From: Stramenopiles sp. TOSAG23-2
Lineage: Eukaryota > Sar
Reading direction: 5' to 3'
Assembly: GCA_900128395.1 (NCBI GenBank)
Contig: LT649758.1
Span: forward strand, 576-14,429
DNA length: 13,854 nucleotides
In this document: positions 7,901 through 13,854 of the stretch, one piece after another
Layout: each line of letters opens with the position of its first letter
Numbering within the stretch: position 1 is the first letter of the stretch
Notes under the pieces: model-generated
Database searches by the model: none
Told to the model about the DNA's origin: nothing
Seen by the model: the letters and a program-made list of their open reading frames with translations, nothing else
Translations under genes and position numbers: made by a program

Positions 7901-9290
7901 CAATGCAACGTTGGAAACGTATAATGTAAATATTGAATCCCCACATTTCCCATTATTAGCAGGCGCTTATAATGATTTTAATATGCGCTGGTACTTTTAT
8001 GTTGGTGCGCCAATTATAATGACTGTGTGTATGAACAGTGTAACTGAATTATCAATGCCATTTGCGTTGAAAGCATATCAATATTATAAAATATATAAAG
8101 ATCGAAACAAATCAGGGAATAAAACCATTTCCAAAAAAGAAACGCAACATGACTATGACAAGATGTTTATCGGTAGTAATTTTTTATTAGCTGATCAGTA
8201 TGCATCATGTTTAAATACTATTTTTGTCGTGTTTTTATATAGTGGCGGTATGCCTGTATTGATCTTTATTGCATGTTTGATTTTTTATTTAAAATATAAA
8301 ATTGAAAAATGGGCATTTTTACGATTTTACAAAACGCCACCGGCATATGATGAATCAATTGCTAAAAATGCACAAGGTTGGTTACCATACGCAGGCGTTT
8401 TACATTTATTATTTGCAACTTGGATGTTTACAAATCCTGAAATTTTTGGTGCAGGTGATACAACATCATTTAGCAAGATGGCGGATGCATTCTTTGGTGT
8501 CCTTGGTGCAAGAACGGATTCACAAGCAAATCTTGCTCAAGCCTCGGCTGCTGGTAGATCACTCATATTTGATCGTGCTTTACTAGCACCACATTTAGTG
8601 GCATTGGCTGCATTGATCTTCGCATGGCTTTTCTTTGAGCGTGTAATATGGAAATTAATGGTTACATTTTTATCTACCATTTTTCCATGTCTGCGTTGTG
8701 ACAACAGTGGAACTAAAACTGAGACTGAGGATGATAGTATGAGTTACTCTGAAGCAAAAAGAGAAAAACAATTAAAAGGTATACCAGATTATAATATGGA
8801 ACACAATCCAGCATACATAGAAATGTTTGCATTAGATGTCGTATCAGCGCATAAATTTATCCGTCGTATTGGAAAACCAGCAGTAGATTATAAAAAAATG
8901 GAGCGTAAACATTATAGAGGCCAACGCGAGAGTTTGGACAAAGAAACCTTGGAACGCGAGATGGAACAAGAAAAACATCTTGAAGCTGTAAAAGCTAGAA
9001 GGCAAGCGAAGCTACCGGATAAATTCCAAGCAAATCCAATGACGCAACAAAATCCTATGCATACGAGCGGACGTGGTAGAGGACGTGGTAGATCTAGTGG
9101 AAGTCCTGATTATCGTTTACCACGATCAAGTCGGCGTTCTGCTAGTAGAGCAAGACCTAGTAAGAGGGGTCGTGGTGGTGGTAGTGGTAGAGGTCGTGGT
9201 AGGGGGCATTTAAGTATGCGTGGTAGTGGTAGAGGTCGTGGTAGGGGGCGTTTAAGTATGCGTGGTAGAGGTAGAGGTCGTGGGAAGTGA
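4947..9290 (+). CDS. OSCA/TMEM63-like membrane protein with enlarged loop and RG tail
   Basis: The 1447-residue polytopic protein resembles the OSCA/TMEM63 (CSC1, DUF221) cation channels, which are mechanically or osmotically gated. Seen: a soluble N-terminus (1-220) with GWVIGQ and PPKQGW segments; a CCSCCPARF cysteine cluster near 200; membrane segment ~223-250; a ~310-residue loop with many Cys and N-glycosylation sequons; segment ~565-591; a cytosolic block (592-810) containing a coiled coil (~680-725), AFITFEDEEGVARAL and KPKGPTEVIWENCEV, the latter two typical of the family's cytosolic domain; then segments at about 811-831, 926-954, 968-990, 1016-1037, 1085-1120, 1149-1168 and 1211-1235. 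'Y..P...I.F..Y..EKW.FLRFY.TPP.YD' (~1099-1136) fits the family's late helices. The tail (1372-1447) is rich in RG. No intron is needed; the first ATG gives a full-length protein, larger than typical TMEM63 (about 800). The superfamily is fairly secure; ion selectivity and gating are not. Confidence 0.75.
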   Translation: MSKKDIHIECYVRNAVSNPRVNGAYKLQERGHIHSKHTMFFKHENGIYSLARFKIGGKYGWVIGQDRKAIYGVRTEELYPPKQGWKTVARGTFSGKTVPDHKMEVRVIQVMMGKNKEETVYLNDPKVPLANKDLPKREQIKVMDVGGKVGDNKHMLSFASMDETVGNLHPRLDAYIVDEEGRRRVLYKEKIPLDIRTGQHCCSCCPARFSESDLPAEYGAGVEMYFQFLKWLYCMFFILFIVITPTLYIILKTGEYDETLTNGIGVLAIPTLGNLGEGEAICSDSSQMQEIISGGSELSTTDEDTSDINDESLTTGGEPVAEAEAVVTTSTDGNLLTLKCPIGEVGYVASASFGYPNGLCGCPAYMRPDATTGECPHERDLSVVPSACKPGEYCLLGTEPTLGTECCAGVRNSGGMADFSSIIPSQNTTCESTFSRDIVEGLCFGKKMCQININPYQIYNWTTKLSIDNSGVLTCDNELVVKTEDVPVLSTTGGKDKMEIRKYCAASFAQTRKKNPDNFPNLNKCLNNTATGQKMKLIVVATCFETKVNLEELGSLGFSTIYSKQYLQFVMSGLDMVATIIFMMFFFCLRKSEAKLVDKIDEAVIDVKDFTVFFPHLPPNKYKDHNELRHKIRDRLELNLEKGFNQNLTSSGPSTRDGSIHIHQIKLGFNHSRLINIMKRRGKILRRMELELNKESEAHEQHKAKMEDKMHKKLEKEIKKLAKVDNEISALEETTSAVCAFITFEDEEGVARALDMYPNTCCHRIGCCMKNDQKLEFEGKYYPFAFRKPKGPTEVIWENCEVTPKQRCTRSMITSSLSLLLILSTFIFVVAAKNQKAAVDRLYPPTICDPLTPPTKKQVIADEFFADPSYNVTSKQGHLACYCQKLIDDAGPMQEENVYNSEFPKNPKTGSTTWCVDWVQGQAQVQGFAFLAVAMVVAVNTVLTMIMRRLVIYEKHPFITDMFSSLTTKIFIAKFLNTAIVVVIVNATLETYNVNIESPHFPLLAGAYNDFNMRWYFYVGAPIIMTVCMNSVTELSMPFALKAYQYYKIYKDRNKSGNKTISKKETQHDYDKMFIGSNFLLADQYASCLNTIFVVFLYSGGMPVLIFIACLIFYLKYKIEKWAFLRFYKTPPAYDESIAKNAQGWLPYAGVLHLLFATWMFTNPEIFGAGDTTSFSKMADAFFGVLGARTDSQANLAQASAAGRSLIFDRALLAPHLVALAALIFAWLFFERVIWKLMVTFLSTIFPCLRCDNSGTKTETEDDSMSYSEAKREKQLKGIPDYNMEHNPAYIEMFALDVVSAHKFIRRIGKPAVDYKKMERKHYRGQRESLDKETLEREMEQEKHLEAVKARRQAKLPDKFQANPMTQQNPMHTSGRGRGRGRSSGSPDYRLPRSSRRSASRARPSKRGRGGGSGRGRGRGHLSMRGSGRGRGRGRLSMRGRGRGRGK
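9180..9287 (+). repeat. 42-bp coding repeat, RG-rich tail
   Basis: Two full 42-bp units (9180-9221 and 9222-9263) and a shorter third encode GSGRGRGRG(H/R)LSMR from residue 1412 to the C-terminus. The first two units differ at only one residue, so the expansion is recent. RG repeats are typical of RNA-binding or arginine-methylated tails. Confidence 0.85.
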
Positions 9291-10085
9291 TGTGTATGAA
9301 AAATTTAGATTTTTATAACATACGAACTTCGTACCGACCTCGAAACATTATCCTCTTTTATCAAATATATATATTTTATAGCTATGATTACGAGTATCAT
9401 ACGTCGTGTATAAAAACCTACGTAGACTAAAATATATTTTAACGTATTCGAACAACAAAAAACAAATTTTAAAAGAGGATCAACGCTTGCATCTGCGACC
9501 ATTTGCGAATTTGGGGAAGTAAAATTTATTTAAAAATAAAACACTGTACGTACTTTAGATTTTATAACCACCACACCATCTTTTCTATACTTCTCAGCCA
9601 GGGGTACAAAAACTTGCGCATCCACACTATAGCTCTACTTGCAACAACACTGCACTGGTTTTTATTATTTTTTTTTTTATTTCTACAACAATTTCCTATA
9701 TATTTTGGTATACTATTGAGTACAAAATAGAATTCGTTTTTTTTTTAAAAAAAATAATTTGAATAATGAACTAACATATATATATAAGAAATGGAAAAGG
9801 TAAACAGTGAACAGCGGGTGAGAACATCAAGTAGAGCTAGTATTGTCTGTGTGTGTATACCGACTTTTGTGTCCGTAATAATAAAGAAATCAGATTAATA
9901 TATATATACAGTTGCGTGTATCGGATATCATCAAGTAGAGCTAGTATTGTCTGTGTGTGTATACCGACTTTTGTGTCCGTAATAATAAAGAAATCAGATT
10001 AATATATATATACAGTTGCGTGTATCGGATATATATATATATATATATACTTATATATATAAATTGTGCTATATACCTCATCAAC
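9291..10085. other. Intergenic region and 5' leader of the BART gene
   Basis: No protein family is recognisable. An 11-bp inverted pair, ATCCTCTTTTA (9350-9360) and TAAAAGAGGAT (9470-9480), encloses about 109 bp. The proximal part is taken up by the 104-bp tandem duplication and a (AT)n tract (about 10028-10048), leaving about 35 bp before the ATG at 10086. Short ORFs here lack coding signs. Confidence 0.55.
9825..10032. repeat. Perfect tandem duplication, 104-bp unit
   Basis: Unit 9825-9928 is repeated exactly at 9929-10032. Each copy begins CATCAAGTAGAGCTAG and ends GCGTGTATCGGATAT. By eye the two copies are identical, including the TGTGTG and (AT)n parts. It lies in the presumed 5' leader of the BART gene. 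Confidence 0.9.
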
Positions 10086-10709
10086 ATGTCGGAAGGTAAA
10101 TATATTGATGAGGAAGATTTAGGTGGTGGAGGTGGTAAAACAATTGATAATGAAGATAATAATAGCGGTAGCTCTAAACTCATTGATGAGGGCGATGTTG
10201 ACAATGGCGCTAGTTCGAAAACGATAGAAATTGAGGATGGCGAGGAATTGGAGGAGGAGGAAGAGGAGGAAAAAACATTAATGGTACAAGTGATGGACTA
10301 TTGTCGTACCCGTGACTTTTTGAAAATATTTGAAGACTATATTATTAACCATATCAAATATTTTAAAGATGCTACTGACGATGAACATCGTTTGGAATGG
10401 ACCAAAATATTTGAAGATTATTTGAAATTGTTTGAAGATGTATTAGCACAATTTATTGACAAAAAAGGCGGGAACTACGCATCGTTTTACCGTCAATGTA
10501 GGGAAAAGCAAGATATGGGTTCACCAGAGGAGAAACATTTTCTTAAACTCTTACTTGCTAGTGCTGATTATCAAGACTTTTCACGTATAATGGTACGTGA
10601 AGCACGTTATTATTATCAAACAGGTATAAGTCATTTTGGATATGTACCACCAGAAGCAGTTGAAATGGATGATAAATATTTAGATCCAAGAACACAAAAA
10701 GGAAAATAA
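10086..10709 (+). CDS. BART-domain (ARL2-binding-like) protein
   Basis: The 207-residue product carries a BART domain, the fold with which ARL2BP/BART binds the small GTPases ARL2 and ARL3; CFAP36 has the same domain. These proteins act in microtubule, mitochondrial or ciliary trafficking. Seen: an acidic, low-complexity N-terminus with four repeats of K-x-I-(D/E)-x-(E/G)-D spaced 13-14 residues (K5, K18, K31, K45), an E-rich stretch (53-61), then the domain at about 66-175: FEDYIINHIKYF, EHRLEWTKIFEDYLKLFEDV (E104 to about 120), matching 'EnkL.YT.IF.eY..L.E' of ARL2BP, and LKLLLASADYQDF (153-165), matching its later helices. I start at the ATG at 10086 (MSEGKYIDEED); an ATG at 9957 would add 43 residues encoded by the 104-bp repeat and AT tract, which look non-coding. 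ARL2BP and CFAP36 cannot be separated from sequence alone. Stop is TAA. Confidence 0.78.
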   Translation: MSEGKYIDEEDLGGGGGKTIDNEDNNSGSSKLIDEGDVDNGASSKTIEIEDGEELEEEEEEEKTLMVQVMDYCRTRDFLKIFEDYIINHIKYFKDATDDEHRLEWTKIFEDYLKLFEDVLAQFIDKKGGNYASFYRQCREKQDMGSPEEKHFLKLLLASADYQDFSRIMVREARYYYQTGISHFGYVPPEAVEMDDKYLDPRTQKGK

Positions 10710-11337
10710 ATATTTGGATGTATATGGGAACAAAAAGAAAAAAAGAAATTAATGGTAAATAATAAAATGAACATATATAATAATGGTAAAATGTACTTCT
10801 TTTTTTCTTTTTTTTCCATTGTGGAAAATAGTAAAATTTGGATGTATATGGGAACAAAAAGAAAAAAAGAAATTAATGGTAAATAATAAAATGAACATAT
10901 ATAATAATGGTAAAATGTACTTCTTTTTTTCTTTTTTTTCCATTGTGGAAAATAGTAAAAAAATAAATAATATATGTGGAGAGAGTAAGTCGTCGTACAA
11001 GGAAAGAGAGGAAAAAGGACGCACACACATAAATTTTACTTTTTTTTATATTTTTTTAAAAAACAAAAATATATATTTTTATAATATATATATATTTTTA
11101 ATCACATATACAAGATTTGAATATAATTAACATGTACACTACTTTTGTAACAATATGTCAAAACCTTTGTGTTTTTCTTTGTTTCCTTTTGTGAAATACA
11201 TTTTTTATTTTTTTTTTAAACTGATTCACTTAATAAATTATGCATTTTGTTAATCTTGTTTGAGATAGATAAATCCATAAAACGATCACCAACTTGCAAG
11301 GTTAATCCGCCTAAAATATCTGGGTCTACACGTTTTT
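10710..11337. other. Convergent spacer between BART and OSCP genes
   Basis: The spacer holds the 3' ends of two convergent transcripts. Almost all of its distinct sequence is duplicated DNA: the 124-bp repeat (10712-10959) and the extra copy of the OSCP 3' end (11211-11332). Between them are poly-T, poly-A and (AT)n tracts. Lysine-rich ORFs on both strands come from the A/G and T/C tracts and are not genes. Confidence 0.6.
10712..10959. repeat. Perfect tandem duplication, 124-bp unit
   Basis: Unit 10712-10835 recurs exactly at 10836-10959, starting 2 bp after the BART stop codon. Within each unit an A/G tract (AAAAAGAAAAAAAGAA) is the exact complement of a later T/C tract (TTCTTTTTTTCTTTTT), so each copy can form a 16-bp hairpin; the copies may also pair with each other. 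Confidence 0.9.
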
Positions 11338-11454
11338 TTAAACTGATTCACTTAATAAATTATGCATTTTGTTAATCTTGTTTGAGATAGATAAATCCAT
11401 AAAACGATCACCAACTTGCAAGGTTAATCCGCCTAAAATATCTGGGTCTACACG
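11211..11454. repeat. Tandem duplication of the OSCP 3' end, 122-bp unit
   Basis: Unit 11333-11454 holds the last ~37 codons of the OSCP gene and its stop; an identical copy follows downstream at 11211-11332. Because 122 is not a multiple of three and the first stop is intact, the extra copy is not translated; it would sit in the 3' UTR as an antisense-orientation-neutral duplicate of coding sequence. Confidence 0.9.
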
Positions 11455-12158
11455 TGCTTCCAACTTAATTGTTTCACCTTTTTGTAAGAATGATGCACAT
11501 GATTTTTCCAATGTTTTCAATTGTGCTTTTGATAATGCATCTGCAGATGTAACAACAGCAGCAACTTCCCCACGATGTGCATTCATAAGTTCGACAAATT
11601 TTTCGTTAATTTTACCAGTTTCAGCTAATCTTCCGTTTTCTGCAAGGGTGCCGAAAAATGCTTTGGTAGTAGCTGTAAATTTACCTTTGGCCAAGATAGC
11701 ATCCATGTCTGCTTTTTTGTTAATGCGTGGGATGGTTGGGTTGGTCAAGAATGCTCTGAATGCATCGTTACTGTCGATATGACCAACAAAGATTTTTAAA
11801 TCAGCTTCTACTTTGTCCAAATGGCCTGCTGCACCAGCAGATTGGAAAAGTGCAGTTGCATATGTACCATGTACACCAAATAATTGTTTTGGTACTTTAA
11901 CTTCTTTCGCAGCAACAAATGAGCGAGTAGACTGCCGGTTATTGTTTGTATTGTATATTTTTTGTGTGTATGTGTATTATATTTTGTTAGTATATGTATG
12001 TATATATAATATTATTCGTTATTTATGGCTCGTCTAACGATTCCATATGTATATTAAGATAGATATTAATAAAACATGATGTTTATATATTATTTTTTTG
12101 TTTGGTTACTTACAATTTTATGCGTGTGTTGAATTGATCTTGCTACACGTGCAAACAT
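11338..12158 (-). CDS. ATP5PO: Mitochondrial ATP synthase OSCP (subunit O / delta-like), two exons
   Basis: OSCP joins the F1 head to the peripheral stalk of mitochondrial ATP synthase. I assemble two exons on the minus strand: 12158-12114 (15 codons, MFARVARSIQHTHKI) and 11931-11338, joined in phase 0 to give 212 residues, the usual length (human 213). Exon 1 plus the first residues of exon 2 (STRSFVAAK) form an Arg/Ser-rich, acid-free presequence. Exon 2 then shows KVPKQLFGVHGTYATALF (27-44), the conserved N-terminal OSCP start, and VDPDILGGLTLQVGDRFMD (176-194), the delta/OSCP signature. A reading that begins at TTG 11820 would lose the conserved N-terminus, and the region upstream of it in frame is clearly coding up to the acceptor. 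Both ends of the gene overlap tandem duplications. Gene symbol follows the animal name; the identity is firm, the exon 1 start slightly less so because no in-frame stop closely precedes it. Confidence 0.93.
11932..12113 (-). other. Spliceosomal intron of the OSCP gene (182 bp)
   Basis: On the minus strand the donor is GTAAGT at 12113-12108 directly after ATT of exon 1. A TACTAAC branch sequence lies at 11992-11986. The first AG after it is GGCAG ending at 11932, and exon 2 begins TCT at 11931. No AG occurs between branch site and acceptor, and the join restores a full OSCP protein. There is no polypyrimidine tract; the 3' part is A-rich. Confidence 0.9.
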
Positions 12159-12334
12159 GTTTATATTGTTCAATGATAAAATATATATATGTAGTATTGT
12201 GTTTAATAAATATAATATACGTTTGTATTGTGTTGAATTGATCTTGCTACACGTGCAAACATGTTTATATTGTTCAATGATAAAATATATATATGTAGTA
12301 TTGTGTTTAATAAATATAATATACGTTTGTATTG
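12125..12334. repeat. Tandem duplication over OSCP exon 1, 104-bp unit
   Basis: Unit 12125-12228 recurs exactly at 12229-12332 (with two more shared bases). It contains the OSCP start codon and the first eleven codons, so a second ATG lies 104 bp upstream at 12262. The splice donor is outside the unit and is present once. Confidence 0.9.
12203..12262 (-). other. Decoy upstream ORF made by the exon 1 duplication
   Basis: Starting at the duplicated ATG (12262) the frame reads MFARVARSIQH as in OSCP, then NTNVYYIY and a TAA at 12203-12205, 44 bp before the functional start. If the transcript begins upstream of 12262 this 19-codon uORF would be met first. Whether it is transcribed is unknown. 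Confidence 0.5.
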
Positions 12335-12660
12335 ATCTACTTCTTCTACATTTCGTTTTGTCAATCACAACGTCCCTCCCCTTTCATTCATTTTTTACAA
12401 TCTATATGTGTTATGTGGTTGGTACAAGATGTGTAAGGCTAGGGGGGAAATGTATTCGAAAAAAATAAATTAGAATTTAAATATAACCGAATTAATACGA
12501 TACAGGTAATAATAGATATTATATAATGTTATAAATAAATGTATGTTTGAAAAATATTATGGTATTATATCCATTTTATCCATATTTTACTTTATAATTG
12601 GAATATATGGATTATAACACCAGGAAGAAGATCCAAAAGAATCATATTATATATTAAATC

Positions 12661-12740
12661 CCATTGTTATACGTGTTAAATATTTGAACAGCCAATAATT
12701 TTTATTTGTCCATTGTTATATGTGTTAAATTTATCAACAG
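12661..12740 (+). repeat. Diverged direct repeat, 49-bp spacing
   Basis: CCATTGTTATACGTGTTAAA at 12661 and CCATTGTTATATGTGTTAAA at 12710 differ by one base; the following TTGAACAG and ATCAACAG are also related. Nothing links it to a function. Confidence 0.6.
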
Positions 12741-12901
12741 TTTTATCCAACAAAGATGCTATAATTTAGCTAAATTCTCGATCTATACTGTACTCTGTAC
12801 ACGCATCTCGATTTTCCTCTATCAAATGACTAAGATAATTTATACTTTATATACATTTTGATACAGTGAAAAGTGGAAATTAGAATATCAGATTCCGCCA
12901 C

Positions 12902-13047
12902 TATTATGTCCAGGAAATCTCTTATTATGTCCAGGCGCCTGGACATAATAAGAGATATTTTCCAGTTCTGCTAGCATGACACAGCGTTAGAGAACTCAGA
13001 AAACTCAGTTCTTGCTGTTATTATGTCCAGTTTGGGGGACATGATAA
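12902..13047. mobile_element. Inverted-repeat cluster, possible MITE remnant
   Basis: A motif TTATTATGTCCAG occurs five times in 146 bp: plus strand at 12902-12914, 12922-12935 and 13018-13030, minus strand at 12938-12951 and (one mismatch) 13037-13047. Two copies meet head to head in a perfect 40-bp palindrome (12917-12956). CTGGACATAATAAGAG (12939-12954) and CTGTTATTATGTCCAG (13015-13030) match as 15/16 terminal inverted repeats bounding a 92-bp stretch, the architecture of a small non-autonomous DNA transposon. I see no clear target-site duplication and no transposase, so the mobile-element call is tentative. Confidence 0.45.
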
Positions 13048-13854
13048 TTATAATATTAGCACTGGTTCACCTTATAAATACCGGATAGTTTTAATAGTGA
13101 ATAATTGATAATTGATATGTATTTTAAGGATAGTTTATTATCACACGTATTATTTTTAGTAGAATAGCAAGTATAAAAGAAATCATTCATTGTACCAGCA
13201 GTTTCCATTATAGTATAGACACAGGCTGTGTTGTTCATTAAGCCTACACAGCATTAAAAATAGACTTATATATCCCAAACAGCAGTTCCCTAACTGTACT
13301 TCGACCATCTGTTCAATGTACAGATATGTCTTCGTTTCAAATTTATTCATATAATTTTAATATTTTTTTTATTGAGTGCCTGAAATTGGGCAGTCTTATT
13401 TGTATTATATAACGTTAGTACTCTCAAAAAGAATTAGTCCAAAATATACGTATTTTATTATTAATTTCATCCAATTTTGTATAGCTATTTTTCACTAAAA
13501 ATATCAGTATATAATGGTCTTTTTAGCAGGTATATGGTGTCAACGTTAGAAAATAGAAAAAGAGGTGTAAAATCGTTTATTTTTACATTATATAAATATT
13601 TCAAGGATGATTATATATCCATGTGTTATTTTAATAAGCCGTGAGTACTTATATTGCGTCAATATGTATTGAAATATACATATTTACCATCGTAAACATG
13701 GTATGACATGAGAAAATAGGGTAAAAAAACATGGTATTTTCATGGTTTTTGGAACATATTTACTATGTAAAAAATGGATAATGTGGAAAATAGATACATT
13801 TTTATGTTGACATCGATATAAATACGAGTAAAATATTGCATAGTTATCCTATGG

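Larger units (their letters stand above)
12159..13854. other. Long AT-rich region without recognised genes
   Basis: The first part is the OSCP upstream region with the 104-bp duplication. Beyond 12340 I find no convincing protein or RNA gene. It holds a diverged direct repeat (CCATTGTTATA(C/T)GTGTTAAAT at 12661 and 12710), the inverted-repeat cluster at 12902-13047, and short dyads of ACATGGTAT near 13700-13740. A 60-codon minus-strand ORF (13056-13238) has no family features. Codon-like structure is absent to the window end. Confidence 0.55.

Noticed and set aside
9957-10085. N-terminal extension of the BART protein from ATG 9957
   Set aside because: The 43 added residues are Tyr/Ile-rich translation of the repeat and AT tract; the acidic repeat protein starts naturally at 10086.
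10558-11030. Overlapping minus-strand ORFs with repeated FPQWKKKKKRS segments
   Set aside because: They are translations of the 124-bp tandem repeat and its T/C tracts; the repeated peptide follows from DNA duplication.
11369-11782. 137-codon plus-strand ORF
   Set aside because: It is the antisense of OSCP exon 2, whose minus-strand product is unmistakable.
12661-12740. CRISPR-like direct repeats
   Set aside because: Only two diverged copies in a eukaryotic context, with no array.
1-13854. tRNA, rRNA or spliceosomal RNA genes
   Set aside because: I scanned for TTCGA/T-loop cores and snRNA signatures on both strands and found no convincing cloverleaf or match.

Overview
The window is nuclear DNA from a unicellular eukaryote. 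The evidence is a nuclear gene for the mitochondrial ATP synthase subunit OSCP with a short first exon that looks like a targeting presequence, one spliceosomal intron (GTAAGT donor, TACTAAC branch site), an FKBP12-type immunophilin, a BART-domain protein and an OSCA/TMEM63-like membrane protein. Intergenic DNA is very AT-rich, full of homopolymers and (AT)n tracts, and genes lie singly on both strands with no operon layout. Only one intron is apparent in six genes. The N-terminal style of the large membrane protein (a 'GW...G...' region ahead of the channel core) and the AT-rich, Asn/His low-complexity coding suggest a protist, possibly of the stramenopile-alveolate side, but I cannot place it firmly.

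Layout: a Mpv17/PMP22-like small membrane protein (+, 93-653); a 1.2 kb spacer with a GC-richer island that can fold into nested hairpins; a TPR protein with a histidine-rich tract (+, 1884-3722); a short convergent spacer with a strong hairpin; FKBP12 (-, 3899-4228); a divergent promoter region; a 1447-residue OSCA/TMEM63-like channel with an enlarged cysteine-rich loop and an RG-repeat tail (+, 4947-9290); a BART-domain protein with four N-terminal 13-residue repeats (+, 10086-10709); the two-exon OSCP gene (-, 12158 down to 11338); and about 1.7 kb with no recognisable gene but a cluster of inverted repeats around a perfect 40-bp palindrome.

The genes do not form an obvious pathway. The most striking structural signal is at 9825-12334: four perfect tandem duplications (units of 104, 124, 122 and 104 bp) sit at the 5' and 3' ends of both the BART gene and the OSCP gene. 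The last of these duplicates the OSCP start codon and part of the presequence, leaving a decoy upstream ORF. This may be a real local duplication process or an assembly artefact at contig overlaps; raw reads would decide.
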